From positions 434,001 to 498,000 of the forward strand of contig NZ_AUGO01000001.1 of the NCBI RefSeq assembly GCF_000422705.1: DNA of 64,000 nucleotides. The letters are read 5' to 3'. The DNA comes from Flavobacterium soli DSM 19725 (GTDB lineage: Bacteria; Bacteroidota; Bacteroidia; Flavobacteriales; Flavobacteriaceae). The notes under the pieces are model-generated. The model had not been told where the DNA came from, did not search any database, and saw nothing but the letters and a program-made list of their open reading frames with translations. Both the position numbers and the translations under genes were made by a program. Shown in pieces: positions 8,409 through 15,884 of this stretch; position 1 is the stretch's first letter, and each line of letters begins with the position of its first letter.

Positions 8409-9104
8409 TTAAACTGCGAAAAAAGCTTCGAGTTCTCTTAACGTTTCAGCCGAAGTTTGAATGTCTTTTACGATTTCGCCTTTGTGAAGTGCCACAATTC
8501 GGTTTGAAACCTCAACAGTATGAAGCAAATCATGGCTGGAAACCAAAACGGTTACGTCTGGATTATCGGCCAAATCCTTTATGATTTTTTTCAAACGAAA
8601 TTGTGTCGTTGGATCTAAATTGGCAAAAGGCTCATCGAGAATGACTACTTCTGGATTACCAATCAAGGTTGCAATAATTCCCACTTTTTTCTGATTCCCT
8701 TTTGAAAAATCGCGTATGTATTTCTTGCTGTTCAGTATTTCTCCATTGAAAAATTCCTCATGCTTTTTTAACAAAGCATCTACATCAGCTTTATTTTGAC
8801 CGCGTAAATCACCGATAAAATAAAAATATTCTTCTGGCGTAAGGTATCCGATAAGGAAGCTTTCATCGAGGAATGAAGCCGTAAAGGATTTCCAATTTTC
8901 GCTTTCGCTTACGATTACATTATTGTTGTTGATTTTTCCAGAATTTGGCTGAATCAAATCTAATAATAGACTGAAAAAAGTGGTTTTTCCGGCACCGTTG
9001 TTTCCAACGAGTCCAAAGCTTTCGCCTTTTTTAATTTCCAGATGGTCCAGTTTTAGTACGGTTGTTCCGTTATATGATTTTGAAAGGTTGTTTACTTGTA
9101 TCAT
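8409..9104 (-). CDS. ABC transporter ATP-binding protein
   Basis: ATPase subunit of 231 residues. Walker A is GNNGAGKTT (34-42), the signature motif is the divergent SKGNQ (134-138) in place of LSGGQ, Walker B is VVILDEPF (153-160), and the switch histidine is H191. SKGNQ-type signatures are usual in export-type ABC ATPases partnered with large ABC-2-like permeases. It is the last gene of a PadR - HAAS-like protein - DUF5687 permease - ATPase operon, 24 bp after the permease. The substrate is unknown. No binding protein is encoded nearby, so export or membrane stress relief is more likely than import. Confidence 0.93.
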   Translation of the reverse strand: MIQVNNLSKSYNGTTVLKLDHLEIKKGESFGLVGNNGAGKTTFFSLLLDLIQPNSGKINNNNVIVSESENWKSFTASFLDESFLIGYLTPEEYFYFIGDLRGQNKADVDALLKKHEEFFNGEILNSKKYIRDFSKGNQKKVGIIATLIGNPEVVILDEPFANLDPTTQFRLKKIIKDLADNPDVTVLVSSHDLLHTVEVSNRIVALHKGEIVKDIQTSAETLRELEAFFAV

Positions 9105-9128
9105 TTTTAGAAGTATTTTGGTTGTGGT

Positions 9129-10601
9129 TTATGCAGTTTTTTGTTTGTAAGATTCCAAAGTGGCATATTTCTCTGATTTATAAATTCTTTCGATCAAAGT
9201 GAAAGCCTTGTTTTTGAAAGCAAATCCGAGAATTCCAGCAAGTGCTACGAAAACTAATCCCATATTTGGAGAAATCAGGTAATGTCCGAGAGCATAAACT
9301 CCCATTGGCACTAACAATTGTGGGAGTGAAATCAGTAAAGTTTTTACATTATAGGCTTTTTTATCACCAAAAGCACCTTTGCTTGAAGCCAAATCGATTG
9401 GTGTTTTTGTGTAAGCTCCACCAAGAAGTACAAGGTGTGAATTGACTCCGATGTTGTAAATTGCCCCAACAACAATCATCAAATAAATGTGCAATCCGAA
9501 ATAAAGATAGAAAGAAGCTAAAACCGTTGTAACTCCAGTTGCAATAACCATTAACCACCATTTTGAACTCAAATAATTTCTATAGGAAATATTCTGTGTC
9601 ATCATTAAAGGATAATAAGCACTGTCCCAACTCGGAACAAATTGTCCGAACGTGATAAGAAATCCACCCGAAACAAACACGCCAGCAAACATATACATCA
9701 CAGGGTTATCATAGCTTTCGATTCCGCCACTGAAAAACAGCAAACCATAAAATAAAAACAAGACACTCATTATGACAGTGGTTTTTGAACGCTTGTTTCT
9801 TTTGATAAGTTTAATATCATTTTTCAAGAAAGTTCCCAAAACACCGAATTGATTCAACCAAGTTAGGTTTTCAGTTTTGGCAATATCGTGTTTTGAAGCA
9901 AGGCCTGCATCCAGATACAAATTGCTTTTGAAATAGTTAAATGTGATGTAATACAATCCTACCAAAACTACAATTGGAATTAAAAACATCCATTTTGTAT
10001 GGAATAATCCGTCGAAGAAAAACACAGTATATTCAGTTACATCAAAAAGTTGATAGTATTGAGAAAGTCCAAAAGCGGCCAATACGACGAAACCAATTAT
10101 AAAAAGATTGTCCTTGTTATTCAATAAAATATTCAAGAAATTATTGATGTAAAGTAATGCTGTTATCGACAAATGCCAGAGGATAACACTCAGAATATCG
10201 TATCCTTCAACTAATAAAATGATTGAAAATGGAACGAATAAAAATCCGTGAACCATATTAAAAAATGACAGATAGGTTTTTCCTAATGAAAAATTGACAA
10301 TTGTAGAAGCTTTGATGGGTAAAGTCAGCAACGGCCTGATGTTCATTACTGGTATTTTTTGTAATAGAAGCCTAATCACCAAATCCATAACAAAATAATA
10401 AATCAGATATTTATTGATGACATGCAATGGATCTGGAAAATTATCCTCTAATCCATAATAGGCCAAAAAAGCTAATCCAACAAACATCACAGCAAAATAA
10501 ATTGCTCCAAAAATCATCAATATCTTAAGTGCAAGATTTTTCGCGAACGAAGCCGATCTGAAAAAGGCTTTCCATTCAAGCATTAAAAATTTTTTAATCA
10601 T
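9129..10601 (-). CDS. ABC-2-like permease, DUF5687 family
   Basis: Polytopic membrane protein of 490 residues with about twelve hydrophobic segments, starting with the conserved MIKKFLMLEWKAFFRS block. This resembles DUF5687, a Bacteroidota family always found beside an ABC ATPase and believed to be its membrane partner. A cytoplasmic loop of roughly residues 225-270 separates two halves of about six helices each. It lies between the ATPase gene and the HAAS-like gene and is probably controlled by the PadR regulator at the head of the operon. The substrate cannot be read from the sequence. Confidence 0.82.
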   Translation of the reverse strand: MIKKFLMLEWKAFFRSASFAKNLALKILMIFGAIYFAVMFVGLAFLAYYGLEDNFPDPLHVINKYLIYYFVMDLVIRLLLQKIPVMNIRPLLTLPIKASTIVNFSLGKTYLSFFNMVHGFLFVPFSIILLVEGYDILSVILWHLSITALLYINNFLNILLNNKDNLFIIGFVVLAAFGLSQYYQLFDVTEYTVFFFDGLFHTKWMFLIPIVVLVGLYYITFNYFKSNLYLDAGLASKHDIAKTENLTWLNQFGVLGTFLKNDIKLIKRNKRSKTTVIMSVLFLFYGLLFFSGGIESYDNPVMYMFAGVFVSGGFLITFGQFVPSWDSAYYPLMMTQNISYRNYLSSKWWLMVIATGVTTVLASFYLYFGLHIYLMIVVGAIYNIGVNSHLVLLGGAYTKTPIDLASSKGAFGDKKAYNVKTLLISLPQLLVPMGVYALGHYLISPNMGLVFVALAGILGFAFKNKAFTLIERIYKSEKYATLESYKQKTA

Positions 10602-10660
10602 AGTGTTTTAGGTTATTTGGTTTTAAAGGTAAGTAGATGTTTTTGATTTTTTGTTACAGG

Positions 10661-11353
10661 TTAACTTGCGATTTCATATTCTGGATAAGTCGCTAGAAGA
10701 TATTCTTCGGCTTTGGAAGGAATTAAAACCAAGACAATATATTCGAGCAAAATGAATACAATCAATAAAAAACTACATACCAACAAAAACCATTCGGAAT
10801 AATTTATGCCTTCAAAATGAATTGAAAATTGAATGGGTAAATTTATGAATCCAGTAAAGGAACCATAACCAAAGATAATGTCTTTAAACAGCCATTTTTT
10901 CCCCGATTGTTTGTTATTCCGTTTGATGTTTCTTGAAAGCGACCATAAGCCTATAAGACAAGCCAATGCTGTAAGGACAAACAGAATTTGAAGTATCAAA
11001 AAACTTTCTTGAAAGGATTTTAGCATATAAAAAACAATTCCGATAGCTAAGAATGTGAGGACGATTTTCGGTATCGAGAAAAAGTTCTTCAACTCACTCA
11101 ACACCAAACGACTGTATTTCTTGTTCAAAACAGCCTCTCTTTTTTCTACTACATCCATAAAACCGAATACTCCAAATTTTTTAAATTCGAGATGCAACGC
11201 TTCCTCGAAAGTGAGTTTCGGGTTTTGTTTCCATTCGGCTTCAATGGCATTCGCCAAATGATCTACCAATTCGGTTTGCAAGTCATACCATTCCACATAA
11301 TGCTGGCGAGTGAAGGTATAAAGTTGTTCGATTTGTTGTTCGCTCAATTTCAT
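10661..11353 (-). CDS. HAAS-like membrane protein linked to PadR
   Basis: Protein of 230 residues. The N-terminal 75 residues are soluble and helical (QQIEQLYTF, ELVDHLANAIE, TFEEALHLEFKKFG), resembling the HAAS/DUF1700-type domain often paired with PadR regulators. It is followed by four to five membrane helices between about residues 90 and 215. The start is 1 bp after padR, so the two are translationally linked. In other genomes such proteins are thought to relay signals between PadR-controlled operons and membrane ABC systems. Here this is inference from context; the exact family is not certain. Confidence 0.65.
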   Translation of the reverse strand: MKLSEQQIEQLYTFTRQHYVEWYDLQTELVDHLANAIEAEWKQNPKLTFEEALHLEFKKFGVFGFMDVVEKREAVLNKKYSRLVLSELKNFFSIPKIVLTFLAIGIVFYMLKSFQESFLILQILFVLTALACLIGLWSLSRNIKRNNKQSGKKWLFKDIIFGYGSFTGFINLPIQFSIHFEGINYSEWFLLVCSFLLIVFILLEYIVLVLIPSKAEEYLLATYPEYEIAS

Positions 11354-11354
11354 C

Positions 11355-11690
11355 TCAATAACTCAATTTAGGGTTCACAATATTTTGCATGTTCTTTATA
11401 AATTCTTCCAATTCTGCTAATCGATTCACGGTTTCAGTTGTTCCTTTTTCCGTCAGCTTATAATATTTTCGCATTCGATTATCCACCTTTTCAACTTCAA
11501 CATCCAGCAAACCTTCTGCTTCCAATTTGTGCAAGGCCGGATACAAAGCTCCTTCGGTAATGTTCAATTCGCCTTGGGTAATTTCTTTTACCTTTTGCGT
11601 AATTTCATATCCATACATCCTTCCTTTTTCTTCTAAAAGTCTCATAATGATAGTATTGAGGCTTCCTTTATACAACTGTGAGTTCTTCAT
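11355..11690 (-). CDS. PadR-family transcriptional regulator
   Basis: Small winged-helix repressor of 111 residues: LLEEKGRMYGYEITQKVKE (about 18-36) and NITEGALYPALHKLEAEGLL (about 43-62) form the recognition helix and wing region typical of PadR, with a short C-terminal dimerisation helix. It heads the operon with the HAAS-like protein and ABC transporter. Its own promoter (-7 box at 11709-11716) overlaps a pair of 9-bp direct repeats, a likely operator, so autoregulation and control of the downstream transporter are expected. Confidence 0.92.
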   Translation of the reverse strand: MKNSQLYKGSLNTIIMRLLEEKGRMYGYEITQKVKEITQGELNITEGALYPALHKLEAEGLLDVEVEKVDNRMRKYYKLTEKGTTETVNRLAELEEFIKNMQNIVNPKLSY

Positions 11691-11708
11691 AACTTAAAAT
11701 TTGAAATA

Positions 11709-11716
11709 CAAATATA
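11709..11716 (-). promoter_or_regulatory. -7 promoter box (TATATTTG) of the padR-ABC operon
   Basis: TATATTTG on the minus strand, 18 nt before the padR start codon, matches TAnnTTTG exactly. It overlaps the repeated TATACATAA elements. Confidence 0.65.
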
Positions 11717-11751
11717 CATAAGTTTCTTATACATAACAAATTTAGGTATGT
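11713..11751. promoter_or_regulatory. Candidate PadR operator
   Basis: Two exact copies of TATACATAA (11713-11721 and 11728-11736) are spaced 15 bp apart and overlap the padR -7 box. In addition ACATA (11731-11735) and TATGT (11747-11751) form an inverted repeat. PadR regulators typically bind ATGT/ACAT half-sites at their own promoter. The region also lies upstream of the divergent PaaE-like gene, so both directions might be affected. Confidence 0.5.
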
Positions 11752-11792
11752 AAATCTGACAATTATCATTTTTAGAAACCTTCAGCATTTAG

Positions 11793-11800
11793 TATCTTTG
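11793..11800 (+). promoter_or_regulatory. -7 promoter box (TATCTTTG) of the PaaE-like gene
   Basis: An exact TAnnTTTG match, 15 nt before the ATG at 11816. The last three bases of the box are the in-frame TTG that a longest-ORF call would use as start, which rules out that start. Confidence 0.7.
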
Positions 11801-11815
11801 CAAAAAATCAAATCA

Positions 11816-12868
11816 ATGTCGTCATTTTATAAATTGAATATAAAAGAAGTGAAACGCGAAACCCAAGATGCGGTTTCGGTGCTTTTCAATATTCCAACAG
11901 CATTACAACCTAACTATACTTTTAAACCCGGACAATATGTAACCTTAAAACTTACGCTTGACGGACAAGAAATTCGACGTGCCTATTCTATCTGTTCATC
12001 GCCAGAAAGTGGCGAATTGAGAATTGCCGTAAAATCAGTAAACCAAGGTGTTTTCTCCCAATTTGCCAATAAGGTTTTAAAAGCTGGAGATTTACTGGAA
12101 GTGGGCCATCCAGAAGGAAATTTTACTTTCGAACCAAATCCTGAACGCCAAAAAAACTATGCCGCATTTGCTGCAGGAAGCGGAATTACTCCGGTAATGT
12201 CCATAATCAAAACGGTTTTGAAAGGTGAGCCAAAAAGTACTTTTGTATTGATTTACGGGAACAAAACACCCGAAAACACCATTTTTCATCAAGAACTTCA
12301 CGACTTGCAACTGCAATTTGTAGGCAGATTTTTTGTGCATTTTGTTTATAGTCAGGCAAAAATTGAAAACGAATTATTCGGAAGAATCGAACGTTCTACC
12401 GTAAATTTTGTACTCAATAATAAATATAAAACGTTAGAATTTGATAAATTTTATTTGTGTGGTCCAGAAGAAATGATCAACACAGTAAACGATGTCTTGA
12501 AAGAACACAACATCCCTGAGAAAAACATCAAATTCGAATTGTTTACGACTTCTGCAAAAGAAAATACCATTTCAGAATCATTAGAAGGTCATACAAAAAT
12601 TACGGTTTTGGTTGATGATGAGGAAACAACTTTCGAAATGTCGCAAAAACAAACCTTGCTTGATGCAGCTCTAAAACAAGGACTTGATGCTCCATATTCT
12701 TGCCAAGGCGGAATTTGCAGCAGTTGTTTGGCAAGAGTTACCACAGGATCAGCCGAGATGAAAAAGAATTCTATCTTGACCGATGGAGAAATTGCTCAAG
12801 GCTTGGTTTTAACTTGTCAAGCACATCCTACTTCGAGTGAGATTTATGTTGATTATGATGATGTTTAA
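11816..12868 (+). CDS. Ferredoxin-NADP-reductase-like flavoprotein with 2Fe-2S domain (PaaE-like)
   Basis: One-component electron-transfer reductase of 350 residues. Domains in order: FAD-binding barrel with RAYS (55-58), NAD(P)-binding domain with GSGITP (121-126), and a C-terminal plant-type ferredoxin domain whose cluster ligands are C296, C301, C304 and C334. This is the layout of PaaE and related oxygenase reductases, which pass electrons from NAD(P)H to a partner oxygenase. No paaABCD-type oxygenase genes lie nearby, so the partner is unknown; in Flavobacterium it is usually annotated as a ferredoxin-NADP reductase. The ATG at 11816 was chosen because the upstream in-frame TTG lies inside the promoter box. 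Confidence 0.9.
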   Translation: MSSFYKLNIKEVKRETQDAVSVLFNIPTALQPNYTFKPGQYVTLKLTLDGQEIRRAYSICSSPESGELRIAVKSVNQGVFSQFANKVLKAGDLLEVGHPEGNFTFEPNPERQKNYAAFAAGSGITPVMSIIKTVLKGEPKSTFVLIYGNKTPENTIFHQELHDLQLQFVGRFFVHFVYSQAKIENELFGRIERSTVNFVLNNKYKTLEFDKFYLCGPEEMINTVNDVLKEHNIPEKNIKFELFTTSAKENTISESLEGHTKITVLVDDEETTFEMSQKQTLLDAALKQGLDAPYSCQGGICSSCLARVTTGSAEMKKNSILTDGEIAQGLVLTCQAHPTSSEIYVDYDDV

Positions 12869-12876
12869 ATAGTTTT

Positions 12877-12920
12877 CAGTCGCAGTTTTCAGTAAAAACT
12901 GTGACTGAAAACTGCGACTG
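12877..12920. terminator. 17-bp perfect hairpin after the PaaE-like gene
   Basis: CAGTCGCAGTTTTCAGT (12877-12893) and its exact complement (12904-12920) flank a 10-nt loop, beginning 8 nt after the stop codon. There is no long T run, so it is either an mRNA-stabilising end or an intergenic repeat rather than a classical terminator. The next gene starts 12 nt beyond it. Confidence 0.6.
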
Positions 12921-12931
12921 TATACTAAAAA

Positions 12932-13240
12932 ATGAAAAAGCCTCGCGATTTCTTCAAGACCAATCCTGCTCTTCTGGATGAACCAGAAGTTGAGGCCCTT
13001 TTGGACTATTGCGAAAGCTTGGAAAGTGAATTAGTCGATTTTAAATTCGAGAAAAACAACAACAAGGAATTGATTTTGCTCGATATGATCAAGGAAGTTT
13101 TGAAGGGTTGCAATGCTCTGGAAAAAGAACAGAAAGAGCACGAACGTTTTGGTTTTGAAGCTCCAGATTATCAGGAAACGATTTCGAATTTAAAAAGTTA
13201 TATCCACGAAATTTGCAGGATCAATAAGATTTGGCTTTGA
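12932..13240 (+). CDS. Conserved small acidic protein, function unknown
   Basis: Soluble, helical protein of 102 residues without membrane segments or recognisable catalytic motifs: an N-terminal KPRDFFKTNPALLDEPEVEALLDYCE block, a charged helix, and a C-terminal segment with a single Cys. Codon use matches neighbours. It follows the PaaE-like gene after a 63-bp gap containing a strong hairpin and is convergent with the membrane-protein gene at 13250. I believe homologues occur in other Flavobacterium genomes, but I assign no function. Confidence 0.75.
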   Translation: MKKPRDFFKTNPALLDEPEVEALLDYCESLESELVDFKFEKNNNKELILLDMIKEVLKGCNALEKEQKEHERFGFEAPDYQETISNLKSYIHEICRINKIWL

Positions 13241-13249
13241 TTTGGTTAA

Positions 13250-14269
13250 TCACTGCTTTTTTGATTTCCAAATAAAACCATCCAAGACATAATGTGTGAA
13301 TTGCGGAACCGTCAAAAGCGGTACCAAAATTAATTGCCATTGAACGAAATAGTCAAATCCTTGACTGAAATTGAAATGCTCATTCCAAACTAAAATTTCC
13401 CACAGGTATTCTTCTGAAAAAGCAAAGAAAAGCAAGATCCCAACATAAGTGAAAATCCCGATCAAACTCGAAAGTTTTGGGATTTTAAACGAATGATTGC
13501 TTTCTTTTTGATTGAAATAAATCAAAGCCATATACGGAATTCCGTGAGAAACTACATTTAATAATGTAAAAATCAAATCGTTGTTGAAATAGACAATTCC
13601 AAAATACCAAGAAAGAAATGTTCCGATGATGATGACGTTTTTTGGGATATTGAAATACTTCTTTTTGATTGAAAATAAAGTAGTCCTGAAAATGTAAAAC
13701 CCTAAAATCGAATAATACATCCAAGTGAAAAATTGAAGCAATTCTGGGTTTTGATACGTTAGAAATTCATTTTCAACAAACCAAGTGAATTTTCTTGGCG
13801 AACTCATAAACCAGAAAATCATCGGATAAACCGTTGCCGCATAAATAAAAAGATTGTCGAAAAAAACACTCCATTTGGTTTTGATCTCCATTCGAGCATA
13901 CAATCGCATAAAGCCGTATTGTTGTCTAATAAAATGAAAAACAGCCACATAAGCCAAAACCGACCAAAAGACTTTTGCTCCAAATAAAAACAAAATAAAT
14001 CCAATTACAAAACAGATTATTGGCAAGTAAATCAGTAGTTTTCGCTTCTTCTTGAATTCTTCTTTTACAAAATACGTCTTGAACAAAGTGGCATAAACGT
14101 GTGCGACATCTATAAAGACAATCAGCAAAAGCCAAGTAAAAAACGAATGGTTTTCTTCGGCTTCTTTTAAGAAATTCTGAAAAAAGAATACGATTGAAAG
14201 TACCAGGAGTTGTGGCATCAAGATAAAAATCGAATCCGTTTTTGGATTATTAAGCCACGGTTGTTTCAT
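13250..14269 (-). CDS. Polytopic membrane protein with conserved-looking histidines, polyamine operon
   Basis: Membrane protein of 339 residues with about eight to ten helices. Histidines recur at helix edges in distinctive settings: FIDVAHVYATLFKTYF, VAVFHFIRQQYGFMRLY, VVSHGIPYMALIYF and VPQFTHYVLDGFIWK. Several His residues in or near membrane helices suggest a metal-binding membrane enzyme, loosely like Brp/Blh or hydroxylase-type proteins, but this is inference. It is the last gene of the speD-DUF4178-DUF350 operon, overlapping the flavin oxidoreductase gene by 20 bp, so it probably acts on the same lipid or polyamine-linked substrate. Confidence 0.72.
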   Translation of the reverse strand: MKQPWLNNPKTDSIFILMPQLLVLSIVFFFQNFLKEAEENHSFFTWLLLIVFIDVAHVYATLFKTYFVKEEFKKKRKLLIYLPIICFVIGFILFLFGAKVFWSVLAYVAVFHFIRQQYGFMRLYARMEIKTKWSVFFDNLFIYAATVYPMIFWFMSSPRKFTWFVENEFLTYQNPELLQFFTWMYYSILGFYIFRTTLFSIKKKYFNIPKNVIIIGTFLSWYFGIVYFNNDLIFTLLNVVSHGIPYMALIYFNQKESNHSFKIPKLSSLIGIFTYVGILLFFAFSEEYLWEILVWNEHFNFSQGFDYFVQWQLILVPLLTVPQFTHYVLDGFIWKSKKQ

Positions 14270-15884
14270 CTAAAAGTTGATTTACAGTATTAATTCCTTG
14301 GTGAAAAGCTTCTTCAAAAATAGAAATTCCAGTCAAATCACTATGTGCAAAAAAGATTTTATTTTCAATAGATTGTGAAGCTTCTTTTCTACTATTTCCA
14401 GAAATAAATCCAGGAACGGGACTGATCATTCCGTGTCCAATTCTTTGAATATCTATTTCTTGAATCAAATTTTCAATATCAGGATGGGCAATTTTTAAAT
14501 CGTTTATTATCATCTCTTTCCAAAATTTTTCAGGTTTAGAAAGCAATTCTTTTCTTGATTTTTTTAAATCTTCTGATGAAAAACTGTAATAATAAGTAAT
14601 TACTTTTTTCTCTTGAATCTGACCTAAATTTTGGTGTTGGTTGAAAATATAACCCAAACCTTTTGCCCCATAAATCACATTGTCCCAACACAACGGAAAA
14701 CTGTCGTTGTCGTTTAAATTATCGACCGTCAAAGTTGCCAAAAGCCACGGAGCATAATGAAAATGCTTCGAGATGTCCTTCCGTTCGGGCAATAAATAAC
14801 CATTTATAAATTGTGGTGTTGCAAAAATTACCTTGTCCGAAATAATTTCAAAACTTTCTTTTTTCGCATCGTCAAAAACTTTTACACTGACTTTATCGCC
14901 AACCGTTTTTGCTTCATAAACCAAGTGATTTGTCAAAGTTTTGTCTTTTGAAAAAGCTTTTAAATGTGTGGTCAATCTTGCATTTCCTTCGGGCCAAGTC
15001 AAAACGTTTTCGGTTTTATCTTTGGTTGAATTATGTTTTCTGGAAGCAAAATAATGGATTCCAGCCCAAGAAGAAACAAATTCGATTCCCAAACCAAAAT
15101 CATCTCGGCAGCAATAATTTACATATTCAAAAAGTTCTTCGGAAGAAAAATTATGTTCCAAAAGCCACTCTTTCATGGTAATTTTATCCAAGAAATTGAA
15201 GCTTTTATCTGTTGAAGAACTGCTTATCGGAATATCAAAAATGAATTTTCCATCATTCCCTTTTTTTGCCCTAAAATCGGTCATCATCTCAAAAAATCGA
15301 CCGAAATCATCTTCAGCGGCTTTTGAAATTCCAAACTTTGGCACTAAGCTTTCCTGCCAAGTATTCTTTATAAATAAACGTTCTTGTGGCATGAACGTTA
15401 ATTGTTCTTCATCAAAAATTGGAAAATTATCTTTAAAACCGGTAATGATTTTCGATTCTTGTAGAAACTGGATCACTTCTTTATCGTGAATATTAGGCAA
15501 TGGAAGATAATGAGCTCCTAGTGGATATTTTGAATGTTTATTTTCTCCGTTTCGGGAATTTCCACCTGTATTTTTCTCTAATTCTAAAATAAGAAAATCC
15601 TCAATTCCTCTTTTTTTGAATTGCCTTCCAGCAGATAAACCAGCAATTCCTCCCCCAACAATCAAGTAGGGAATTTCGATTGTTCGGGAAATTTTCGGAA
15701 AATCTTTTGTTCGAAGTCGATGTCCTAAAATGTGATTGGTTCCTGAAAGTTTTATGGCAAAAGTGATTACTTTTTCCTGACAAGATTGCAGAAACGAGGG
15801 AATTGATGCCAAGAGAATTCCGGCAGAAACTGATTTTAAAAAGGTCCTTCGTGAGTTCAAATTATAGTTTTCCCCATTCTTCAT
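14250..15884 (-). CDS. Tat-signal FAD-dependent amine-oxidase-like protein
   Basis: Protein of 544 residues. The N-terminus has a twin-arginine motif SRRTFLKS (residues 11-18), a hydrophobic stretch and a Cys at 35 (FLQSC), so it is probably exported folded and perhaps lipid-anchored. The FAD dinucleotide-binding motif is IVGGGIAGLSAG (75-86), followed by an E-K-x-x-G-G-N-S-R-x-G-E block typical of NAD(P)-binding-Rossmann/amine-oxidase flavoproteins. In an operon with SpeD and a spermidine-synthase-like enzyme, a polyamine or amine substrate outside the cytoplasm is plausible but unproven. It overlaps genes on both sides by about 20 bp. Confidence 0.85.
   Translation of the reverse strand: MKNGENYNLNSRRTFLKSVSAGILLASIPSFLQSCQEKVITFAIKLSGTNHILGHRLRTKDFPKISRTIEIPYLIVGGGIAGLSAGRQFKKRGIEDFLILELEKNTGGNSRNGENKHSKYPLGAHYLPLPNIHDKEVIQFLQESKIITGFKDNFPIFDEEQLTFMPQERLFIKNTWQESLVPKFGISKAAEDDFGRFFEMMTDFRAKKGNDGKFIFDIPISSSSTDKSFNFLDKITMKEWLLEHNFSSEELFEYVNYCCRDDFGLGIEFVSSWAGIHYFASRKHNSTKDKTENVLTWPEGNARLTTHLKAFSKDKTLTNHLVYEAKTVGDKVSVKVFDDAKKESFEIISDKVIFATPQFINGYLLPERKDISKHFHYAPWLLATLTVDNLNDNDSFPLCWDNVIYGAKGLGYIFNQHQNLGQIQEKKVITYYYSFSSEDLKKSRKELLSKPEKFWKEMIINDLKIAHPDIENLIQEIDIQRIGHGMISPVPGFISGNSRKEASQSIENKIFFAHSDLTGISIFEEAFHQGINTVNQLLDETTVA

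Noticed and set aside
11798..11815. TTG start six codons upstream in the PaaE-like gene
   Set aside because: The TTG is the end of the TATCTTTG promoter box, so it would not be inside the transcript.
12092..12340. Minus-strand frame within the PaaE-like gene
   Set aside because: Antisense shadow; the sense frame has full domain motifs.
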